Of a stretch of DNA of 14,972 bases, positions 6,375-12,067 are shown one piece after another. Numbering within the stretch: the stretch's first letter is position 1; each line of letters starts with the position of its first letter. The DNA is taken from positions 1 to 14,972 of the forward strand of contig JAAVHM010000094.1 in the NCBI GenBank assembly GCA_014799675.1. Direction: 5' to 3'. The notes under the pieces were generated by a model, which had not been told where the DNA came from, searched no databases, and worked only from the letters and a program-made list of their open reading frames with translations. Both the position numbers and the translations under genes were made by a program. This DNA comes from Ruminococcus sp. GTDB taxonomy: Bacteria; Bacillota; Clostridia; Oscillospirales; Ruminococcaceae.

Positions 6375-8462
6375 TTACTGCGGGGTAATTCCCGCCATAA
6401 CGTTCTCGGGAGGAGCTTCCTCCTTTACGATAATAACGGGCTTTTCGGGGACGTAATTTTCATCATAATACGCCTCGATTATCTGCTTTATCATAAACTT
6501 GGAGTATTCGCCGTGCTCCACAAATCCCGAAAAAGCAATAACAGGGTCGTCCGCGGGATAGAAGCCGATAAACGCCGAACCCGTGTCCTCGCTTGAGGTC
6601 ATCTGGGGCGTACCTGTCTTTATAGCCGTCTGCTCGGGGAGAGATGTCAGCAGGTAGTCCGTGTAATAATCCTTTACCGCAGGGTAGCTGTAGGGCAGGA
6701 AATTCGCCGCCTGCTTCATTCCCTGAATTACAAGGTCAAAGGTCTCCCCCGTCTTGTCTGGTATGGTGTGGACTACCGTCGGCATGGTGACGCTTACCAC
6801 TTCCTCCATGTTGTATGTGTGGACGCTTTCCACCAAATGGGGCTGATAACGCACTCCCCTGTTGGCTATCGTACACGCCTGGACTGCCATTTGAAGCGGC
6901 GTAACGCCTGTTTCCGACTGACCTATGGCAGCCTGTACAACAAGTCCCGCGTTCCATTCCAGACCGAAGCCCTGCAAGGTGGCAGGGGTAGCGATATAAC
7001 CTTTTTTTCCGCCTGTTTCAAGATAAACGTCGTTTCCCAAGCCGTACTGATAAGCATAGTCCGCAAGGGTGTCAATGCCCATTATCCTGCCCGTTTCATA
7101 GAAGAAAATATTGCAGGATTTTTCAATAGCCGTAATAACGTTGATACCGCCGTGCCAGCCCGTACATTTCGGCTTGTAATCGTCCCAGTATGTGTAGGTG
7201 TTGTTGCATCTTATTATTGAATTCCTGTTGATAATACCCTCGTTAAGTCCCGCCGTTGCGGTAACCGTCTTAAAGGTTGAGCCGGGACGGTACGTGCCGC
7301 TTGTCGCCCTGTTTGTAAGGGGAGAGTTCTCGCCGTTCACCACGGAAGCGTAATTCGTAAGATAATCGTTTATATCATAAGTCGGGGAAGTTGCGGCAGC
7401 AAGAAGCGCGCCGTTTTTAGCGTCCAGAACAACGATCGCCCCCGCGTTTGCCTCCGTACCCTTTGCCTTTGTACTGGTCTGATTGTTCAGCCATAAAATG
7501 TGGTTTTCAAGAATTTCCTGAACGTCCCTCTGATAATCAATATCAAGGGTGAGCCTGATAGTGTTCCCGGGGACGGCTTCCTCCGTGACCGTATCGGAGA
7601 CCACCGCGCCGTTTAAAAGCTCCAGAGTCCTTGTCCCCTTATCGCCCCGAAGCTCCGCCTCCATAGCCTTTTCAATTCCCGCCTTGCCGATAACGTCGTT
7701 AAGAGCGTAGCCGTTTTCCTTGTTCTCGGCGTACTCGTCCGCGTCGATCGCGCCCACCGTGCCGATAAGGTGAGGGGCAACGTCCCCCGCCGCGTAAATT
7801 CTTATAGCTTCCTCAATGATGTCCATGCCGTCAAGGATATGGGAAGCCTCTTTCAGCCTTACCACCGTGTCCATGGGGATATCCTCCGCAAAGGTGTAGC
7901 GGTTTGACAGCGAAAAGCTTCTTATAAACATTTCGTAACGCACGCCTGCGATAATTCTCTTTTCCCTTTCGGTGTAGCTGTCGTCTATCTCATAGCTTTT
8001 GCAAAGCTCCGCAATGCAGTCATCGGCAGTTGCATAGTGCTGGACGCCGATATTATTTTTCAGCTTGACAACGTCCGTGGCTCTTGCTTCAAGGTACTCG
8101 TAAGGCTGTTCCGCGGTTATGGGGAGAGTGTCTATCCACGCAACGCCGTCCTGATCAAGTATCCTTGCGATACCGTTTATTATCCTGTTTATCTCACGGT
8201 CGTCGCTTGGGAAAAAAGCTTTCTCCACAACAACGTTAAAGCCTGTTTTGTTGCTGACTATCTCGTCCCCGTCCCTGTCCACGATCTCGCCTCTGGGGGA
8301 GCTTATCACCTGTGTAGCCATTCTTGTGGTAAGGGTTTTTTCGAGGTACGCCGCGCCGTCAACTATCTGTATTTTCATAAGGTCGATAACGCACAGCGAC
8401 ATCATTCCCAAAAGTATAAGAAAAAAGAATACTGCTCTTAAGCGGTCTAAAAATTTTCGCAT
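6375..8462 (-). CDS. mrdA: Penicillin-binding protein 2, elongasome transpeptidase (695 aa)
   Basis: This class B PBP cross-links peptidoglycan during elongation, working with RodA and MreBCD. It has a short cytoplasmic start, one membrane anchor at about 9-28 and a PBP dimerisation domain with SSPRGEIVDRDG at 54-65. The transpeptidase domain carries STFK (395-398, acylated Ser395), SCN (449-451) and KTGT (615-618). The C-terminal tail from about 672 is Pro- and Glu-rich. It is last in mreB-mreC-mreD-mrdA, the common arrangement. ATG 8462 is the first usable start because an in-frame stop lies one codon upstream. The GGAG at 8477-8480 is 14 nt away, longer than usual. The 279-bp gap before it holds two repeats, so expression relative to mreD may be tuned separately. 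A SpoVD or PBP3 role is less likely given the context and the absence of PASTA repeats. Confidence 0.93.
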   Translation of the reverse strand: MRKFLDRLRAVFFFLILLGMMSLCVIDLMKIQIVDGAAYLEKTLTTRMATQVISSPRGEIVDRDGDEIVSNKTGFNVVVEKAFFPSDDREINRIINGIARILDQDGVAWIDTLPITAEQPYEYLEARATDVVKLKNNIGVQHYATADDCIAELCKSYEIDDSYTEREKRIIAGVRYEMFIRSFSLSNRYTFAEDIPMDTVVRLKEASHILDGMDIIEEAIRIYAAGDVAPHLIGTVGAIDADEYAENKENGYALNDVIGKAGIEKAMEAELRGDKGTRTLELLNGAVVSDTVTEEAVPGNTIRLTLDIDYQRDVQEILENHILWLNNQTSTKAKGTEANAGAIVVLDAKNGALLAAATSPTYDINDYLTNYASVVNGENSPLTNRATSGTYRPGSTFKTVTATAGLNEGIINRNSIIRCNNTYTYWDDYKPKCTGWHGGINVITAIEKSCNIFFYETGRIMGIDTLADYAYQYGLGNDVYLETGGKKGYIATPATLQGFGLEWNAGLVVQAAIGQSETGVTPLQMAVQACTIANRGVRYQPHLVESVHTYNMEEVVSVTMPTVVHTIPDKTGETFDLVIQGMKQAANFLPYSYPAVKDYYTDYLLTSLPEQTAIKTGTPQMTSSEDTGSAFIGFYPADDPVIAFSGFVEHGEYSKFMIKQIIEAYYDENYVPEKPVIIVKEEAPPENVMAGITPQ

Positions 8463-8526
8463 ATCTTAATCTAAAACTCCTTTACAATAAAGACATTAAA
8501 TTTATATTTAGCGGGGTAACGTTTCT

Positions 8527-8605
8527 GTAGGGGCGGATTCCATATCCGCCCGCCGCACACCGTATCTGAACATTTTCAACGGGCGCATACAGGATGCGCC
8601 CCTAC
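8527..8605. repeat. Two-hairpin intergenic repeat, copy 2 (GTAGGGG/CCCCTAC ends)
   Basis: A 79-bp element has GTAGGGG and CCCCTAC terminal inverted repeats. The left hairpin (8531-8551) has an 8-bp stem GGGCGGAT/ATCCGCCC and a 5-nt loop. The right hairpin (8581-8601) has an 8-bp stem GGGCGCAT/ATGCGCCC and a 5-nt loop. It lies between mreD and mrdA, is closely related to the element at 10335-10403, and shares ACGTTTCTGTAGG (8519-8531) with a degenerate copy near 14773. Confidence 0.8.
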
Positions 8606-8623
8606 AATGTGATTTGCATTAAT

Positions 8624-8689
8624 TCACCCGCCCCCTTGCTATGGGGCTTGATGTAATAAATTATATAACATTTATATGTGGGGGTATAC
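8624..8689 (-). repeat. TCACCC/GGGTGA-type repeat, copy A, between mreD and mrdA
   Basis: About 66 bp align with the element at 9354-9417. Both share TCACCCGCCCCCTT at the plus-strand left end, then GGGGCTT, an AT-rich middle and a GGGGGT right end. A hairpin GCCCC/GGGGC forms at 8630-8647. It sits about 50 bp after the mreD stop in transcript order. The right-end match to TCACCC is imperfect in this copy. Confidence 0.6.
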
Positions 8690-8741
8690 ATTTTGCCAGT
8701 ACTGCGTTACAGGCTGCCGCGGGGCGTTCACCGCAAATTTA

Positions 8742-9308
8742 CTATTCTCTAACAATATCATCTGATTGTTCCTCAATATAATTTTCGTCGATAAGTCCCA
8801 GATGTTTAACAAGAAATTTTACCGCAAAATAAAACGGCAGTACAGCAATTTCCGTGTAGATCATCACAGGGAGAAATTCATTCATGAAAATTTTTCCCGA
8901 ATGGTCGTACTCCCATATCGCGTAGTAGAAAAAGTAGTGTATAACGCCCTGTATCAGAATTGCCGCGGCATTGAGTATCACAATGTTCAGAAAGTGCCGC
9001 CGCACAAAAAAGTGGAAAAGCAGCGAGGAAAACAAACAGCACCACATCATTATTATCCCGCTGAGACCAACGAGAGTACCCTGCGCCGTGTCCAGCAGAA
9101 GCCCCGCCAGACAGCCGCATATTGCAGCCTCAAAGGGTTCTTCAAACATTGAAATGCACATCGCTATCGGAATGACAAAAAGCGGCGTTCTGAGATTCAG
9201 CGGCGCCGTTGTCATGTAAACATATGACAGCACCAGCATTACGCCGTACAAAATCCAGCGCAGGGTGGTGTTGCGTTTTTCCTTTTTCCTCTTTATATCT
9301 ATGTTCAC
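8742..9308 (-). CDS. mreD: Rod-shape-determining protein MreD (188 aa)
   Basis: This is a small, very hydrophobic integral membrane component of the elongasome, linking MreC, MreB and the PBP2/RodA synthases. After a basic N-terminus (IKRKKEKR) about five membrane segments are visible, roughly 18-36, 41-53, 62-83, 86-128 and 146-168, and the tail is acidic (EEQSDDIVRE). Sequence is poorly conserved in MreD proteins, so the call rests on topology, length and its position between mreC and mrdA. The start is GTG at 9308, with AAAGGAG 6 nt upstream. Stop to mrdA start is 279 bp, unusually long for this operon; the gap contains the repeats at 8527 and 8624. Confidence 0.88.
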   Translation of the reverse strand: MNIDIKRKKEKRNTTLRWILYGVMLVLSYVYMTTAPLNLRTPLFVIPIAMCISMFEEPFEAAICGCLAGLLLDTAQGTLVGLSGIIMMWCCLFSSLLFHFFVRRHFLNIVILNAAAILIQGVIHYFFYYAIWEYDHSGKIFMNEFLPVMIYTEIAVLPFYFAVKFLVKHLGLIDENYIEEQSDDIVRE

Positions 9309-9353
9309 AATGTACTCCTTTGTAAAAGGTCAGAAAAATATTTTATAATGTAC

Positions 9354-9417
9354 TCACCCGCCCCCTTTAGGGGGCTTAGAGAAGTAACTGTCAGTAATAT
9401 TTTAATTGGGGGTGACA
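9354..9417 (-). repeat. TCACCC/GGGTGA-type repeat, copy B, overlapping the mreC 3' end
   Basis: About 64 bp have TCACCC at the left and GGGTGA at the right. A perfect palindrome GCCCCCTTTAGGGGGC lies at 9360-9375. It aligns with the copy at 8624-8689. Its right end (9402-9417) lies inside mreC and encodes its last codons and the TAA stop, so the element has become part of the gene. In the mRNA the hairpin falls in the mreC-mreD gap. Confidence 0.65.
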
Positions 9418-10277
9418 CTGCCCGCGGGGGCTTCCCCGCCGCCCTGTCCGTTGAAGCTTGTGATTACAAAAACCGTCGAAACGTCGTCGGGATTTATGGC
9501 AGGCTTTATAATAGCGTACATGGACAAGCCGCTGTCCTCCATGCCCACTTCCTCCACCGTGCCGACAAGCTGATTTGCGGGAAAGGTCTCGCTTCCCGAG
9601 GTGACGATAATGTCCCCCGCCTTTATGTCGGAGGTCTTGCTGATGTAGCTCATGAGACAGCGTTCGCTCTCCGCAAGCTCGTAGTCGCCCTCGATAATTC
9701 CCGTAGCCTTGCTTCTTACCACAGTTACGCCTACCGCCGTCCTTGGGGAATAAAGCGTCCGCACCTTGCTTGTGCTTCTTGAAACGTCGTAGCAGACTCC
9801 CACAAGTCCCGCAGAAGTTATAACAGGGTCGTATGGAGCGACACCGTCGTCGCTGCCCTTGTCTATGGTAAAGGAACGGTAGGGGTCGTTTGTAGTCCTT
9901 GCAATTACCGTGCAGGGGGGAGAAAATGTGTAGTCGTCATATTCTTCCTTAAGCTCCAGCATAACGCGGAGCTGCTCGTTTTCACGGACTATCTTGTCAT
10001 AGTCAATGATGTCGTTGTATATTTCGTTAAGAGTATTTTTTAACTCAATATTTTCATTATAATATTTCTCCGCATTGAAAAGCATATCCATTGCGGAAGT
10101 TACCTTGTCCGAAATGGACGTGGAGACCTTCTGAAAAGGCTCGAAAATAAACCCGAAAACCGACGCGCTGTCGGAGGTATATCCGCCCATTGTGAGGGAA
10201 TATATCATAACGCCAACAATAACAGCCATTACCGCAGCGAGAATTTTAAATTTTGTGGTTTTGAAAAAATCCTTCAC
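9402..10277 (-). CDS. mreC: Rod-shape-determining protein MreC (291 aa)
   Basis: MreC is a membrane-anchored elongasome scaffold that dimerises outside the membrane and activates PBP2. It has a short basic N-terminus, one membrane helix at about 12-31, a coiled-coil-like region at about 68-112, and the MreC beta-barrel domain at about 120-275 with conserved-type segments DKGSDDGVAPYDPVITSAGLVG and SYISKTSDIKAGDIIVTSG. The Gly-rich tail ends SVTPN. I chose GTG 10277 because AGGAG (10285-10289) lies 7 nt upstream. Starting further upstream (to 10346) would translate the tandem repeat and part of the hairpin element, which is implausible. The last few residues and stop are encoded by the repeat at 9354-9417. 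It lies downstream of mreB, with a 132-bp gap filled by two repeats. Confidence 0.93.
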   Translation of the reverse strand: MKDFFKTTKFKILAAVMAVIVGVMIYSLTMGGYTSDSASVFGFIFEPFQKVSTSISDKVTSAMDMLFNAEKYYNENIELKNTLNEIYNDIIDYDKIVRENEQLRVMLELKEEYDDYTFSPPCTVIARTTNDPYRSFTIDKGSDDGVAPYDPVITSAGLVGVCYDVSRSTSKVRTLYSPRTAVGVTVVRSKATGIIEGDYELAESERCLMSYISKTSDIKAGDIIVTSGSETFPANQLVGTVEEVGMEDSGLSMYAIIKPAINPDDVSTVFVITSFNGQGGGEAPAGSVTPN

Positions 10278-10290
10278 GGCGGCACTCCTA

Positions 10291-10325
10291 ACAGTTGATA
10301 GTTGATAGTTTACAGTTGACAGTTT
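10291..10325. repeat. Heptanucleotide tandem array (five units) before mreC
   Basis: Five 7-bp units read on the plus strand as ACAGTTG, ATAGTTG, ATAGTTT, ACAGTTG, ACAGTTT. It abuts the mreC ribosome site (10285-10289) and lies next to the two-hairpin element at 10335. The same unit occurs at 12026-12067 in opposite orientation. Confidence 0.85.
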
Positions 10326-10334
10326 TTCGTATCC

Positions 10335-10403
10335 GTAGGGGCGCACCGTATGCGCCCGTTATTAATATATAAACCTGCGGGCGGATACAGGATCCGCCCC
10401 TAC
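10335..10403. repeat. Two-hairpin intergenic repeat, copy 3 (GTAGGGG/CCCCTAC ends)
   Basis: A 69-bp element has the same terminal inverted repeats as copy 2. The left hairpin (10339-10357) has a 7-bp stem GGGCGCA/TGCGCCC and loop CCGTA. The right hairpin (10379-10399) has an 8-bp stem GGGCGGAT/ATCCGCCC and loop ACAGG. The loop-proximal stem pairs differ from copy 2 on both arms, so pairing is kept. It lies between mreB and mreC, starting 7 bp after the mreB stop in transcript order. Confidence 0.85.
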
Positions 10404-10409
10404 AAAATC

Positions 10410-11426
10410 TTAATAATATTTTGAATCGTCGTTCAGAACCTCACGCAGTCTCTCAATATCCTCAAGAACCTTGCCCGTGCCGTCAGCAACGCAGTCAAGG
10501 GGAGTTTCCGCAGCGTGAACGGGCATACCCGTTTCCTTGCTGATAAGCTTGTCAAGACCTCTTATCAATGCGCCGCCGCCTGCAAGAGTGATACCCTGGT
10601 CGATAATATCAGCCGCAAGCTCTGGAGGAGTTTTCTCCAAAGTAACCTTGATAGCCTCAATAACGTTGGAAAGGGGTTCAGCAAGAGCCTCTCTTATCTC
10701 CGCGGAGGTCACAGTAATATTTTCGGGGAGACCGTTCAAAAGGTTGCGTCCCTTTATCTCCATTTCAGTTTCCTGCTCCATGGGGAAAGCAGAACCTATC
10801 GCGATCTTAACATTCTCCGCGGTACGCTCGCCTATGAGGAGGTTGTACTTCTTTTTGATGTAGTTGATTATAGCCGTGTCGAAAGCGTCTCCAGCAACTC
10901 TTACCGAACGGGAGGTTACGATGCCGCCCAGAGAAATTACAGCCACCTCGGAAGTACCGCCGCCGATGTCAACGATCATAGAACCCTGGGGCTCGGAAAC
11001 AGGCAGACCCGCACCGATAGCGGCAGCCATAGGCTCTTCGATAATGCTTACCTTTTTAGCTCCCGCGTTTTCGGCAGCTTCCTTAACGGCACGTCTCTCA
11101 ACAGCCGTTACGCCCGAGGGGATACATATAATAACGTGAGCCTTGCTGAACACTGCTCCCTTTAAAGCTTTCTTGATAAATTCCTGAAGCATGGTGGTGG
11201 TTATCTCAAAGTCGGCAATAACGCCGTCCTTAAGAGGTCTTACCGCAACGATAGAGCCGGGGGTACGTCCGATAACGTCCTTGGCTTCCTGACCAACATA
11301 CTTAGCCCTGTCTGTGCGTGTGTCAACAGCAACAACCGACGGCTCGCGGATAATGATACCCTTTCCCCTCATATATACAAGGGTATTTGCAGTACCCAGA
11401 TCAATTCCGATTTCTTTAGCAAACAT
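10410..11426 (-). CDS. mreB: Rod-shape-determining protein MreB, bacterial actin (338 aa)
   Basis: MreB is a membrane-associated actin homologue that polymerises with ATP and directs the movement of the elongation machinery. It has the actin-fold motifs in order: phosphate-1 IGIDLGTANTLVY near the N-terminus, the connect-1 region EEPMAAAIGAGLPV, phosphate-2 IVDIGGGTSEVAVI and the adenosine motif GITLAGGGALI. The length is typical. ATG 11426 (MFAKEIGIDLG) is chosen because GGAGG (11435-11439) lies 8 nt upstream; an in-frame ATG at 11441 would leave this site inside the gene. It is the first gene of mreBCD-mrdA and has its own probable promoter at 11546-11574, giving a leader of about 110 nt. 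An Mbl paralogue is an alternative name, but mreC and mreD directly follow. Confidence 0.96.
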   Translation of the reverse strand: MFAKEIGIDLGTANTLVYMRGKGIIIREPSVVAVDTRTDRAKYVGQEAKDVIGRTPGSIVAVRPLKDGVIADFEITTTMLQEFIKKALKGAVFSKAHVIICIPSGVTAVERRAVKEAAENAGAKKVSIIEEPMAAAIGAGLPVSEPQGSMIVDIGGGTSEVAVISLGGIVTSRSVRVAGDAFDTAIINYIKKKYNLLIGERTAENVKIAIGSAFPMEQETEMEIKGRNLLNGLPENITVTSAEIREALAEPLSNVIEAIKVTLEKTPPELAADIIDQGITLAGGGALIRGLDKLISKETGMPVHAAETPLDCVADGTGKVLEDIERLREVLNDDSKYY

Positions 11427-11545
11427 TTTTTCTTCCTCCATTTATTGTTTAAAATTCAATAATACTTTTCAACAGCTTTCGGAGCATTGCATAAGTTTCA
11501 TAAACCTGCCTGCATAAATTTTCCGAAAACAAAGCCACATATACT

Positions 11546-11574
11546 ATTATAGCACGTGAAATCCCGCTGTACAA
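11546..11574 (-). promoter_or_regulatory. Probable promoter of the mreB-mreC-mreD-mrdA operon (extended -10)
   Basis: On the minus strand a perfect TATAAT (11546-11551) is preceded by TGC, forming an extended -10 box. A weak -35 TTGTAC (11569-11574) lies 17 bp upstream. The start would be near 11539, about 113 nt before ATG 11426. No clear terminator separates it from the upstream gene, so read-through from zapA-U32-DUF4321 is possible. Confidence 0.6.
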
Positions 11575-11600
11575 CAGTTTTTGAAAATTTTTTCCGAATT

Positions 11601-11629
11601 GTAACTTTTGTTTTTTTTGTGTAACTTTT
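11601..11629. repeat. Paired 9-bp direct repeats upstream of the mreB promoter
   Basis: GTAACTTTT occurs at 11601-11609 and again at 11621-11629, 20 bp apart (about two helical turns), starting 27 bp upstream of the -35 box. The surroundings are rich in A and T runs. This could be a pair of regulator sites or only a low-complexity coincidence. No other feature was recognised in the 282-bp gap between mreB and the DUF4321 gene. Confidence 0.3.
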
Positions 11630-11723
11630 TCCTGCCTTTTCGTACAAATTTTACATAAAAGCTTCGGCACATTACACAGAATTGGTGGGAATTTTTTCAA
11701 AAAATATGTCTTAAAAATGTGTA

Positions 11724-11999
11724 TCAAAGATTCTTACAAGTCTTATTGTACACAATAAGAGCAATAATAATGCAGAGAATCTGTGCGGGATTTACCGTAA
11801 GGGAAAATCCGAACGCAAGCTTGAACACGATAAGGTCAAGCACCAGCGGAGAAGCCGTGTCAAGTCCCACCGACATAGAGTACGCCAGCCACGACAGGAA
11901 CGACACTCCCTCGCAAAGCCGAGCGATAACCGTCCCCATAACAATTCCCGCCAGCAGAAAAAACAGAAACGCAATAGTCCTTTTAAGGTCTTTAGCCAT
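11724..11999 (-). CDS. Small membrane protein, DUF4321-like (91 aa)
   Basis: This is a short two-pass membrane protein of unknown function, resembling the DUF4321 family found in Firmicutes near mreB or cell-division genes. Hydrophobic segments lie at about 9-25 and 70-85, with a moderately hydrophobic middle containing LDLIVFKLAFGFSLTVNP (54-71), the part I recognise from the family. ATG 11999 is preferred because AAAGGA (12009-12014) lies 9 nt upstream; an in-frame TTG at 12017 would sit before that site. It follows the U32 gene across a 68-bp gap occupied by a heptamer array and lies upstream of the mreB promoter. No terminator is visible after its stop. Confidence 0.75.
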   Translation of the reverse strand: MAKDLKRTIAFLFFLLAGIVMGTVIARLCEGVSFLSWLAYSMSVGLDTASPLVLDLIVFKLAFGFSLTVNPAQILCIIIALIVYNKTCKNL

Positions 12000-12025
12000 A
12001 AATGAATGTCCTTTCAAAGTAAATT

Positions 12026-12067
12026 TTCACTGTCAACTGTAAACTGTAAACTGTACACTGTCAACTG
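12026..12067. repeat. Heptanucleotide tandem array (about six units) after the U32 gene
   Basis: Units on the plus strand read TTCACTG, TCAACTG, TAAACTG, TAAACTG, TACACTG, TCAACTG. The next bases, TCA at 12068-12070, continue the unit and form the TGA stop of the U32 gene on the minus strand. The unit is the reverse complement of that in the array at 10291-10325. Confidence 0.85.

Noticed and set aside
9360..9375. An intrinsic terminator between mreC and mreD.
   Set aside because: The palindrome is strong, but on the minus strand it is followed by GGTGAGTACATT rather than a T tract, so termination is unlikely; processing or stabilisation is more plausible.
10278..10346. An N-terminal extension of MreC of 23 residues.
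   Set aside because: It would be translated from the heptamer array and part of the two-hairpin repeat; the GTG at 10277 has an AGGAG site at correct spacing.
10515..11165. Long plus-strand open frame antisense to mreB.
   Set aside because: mreB is unmistakable on the other strand; the plus-strand product has no family features.
11449..11727. Open frame of 92 codons on the minus strand between the DUF4321 gene and mreB.
   Set aside because: It spans the predicted mreB promoter and AT-rich spacer, encodes a Lys/Phe/Leu-rich product with no known pattern and has no convincing ribosome site.
12026..12067. A CRISPR-like repeat array.
   Set aside because: The units are 7 bp and directly adjacent, with no spacers and no cas genes nearby.
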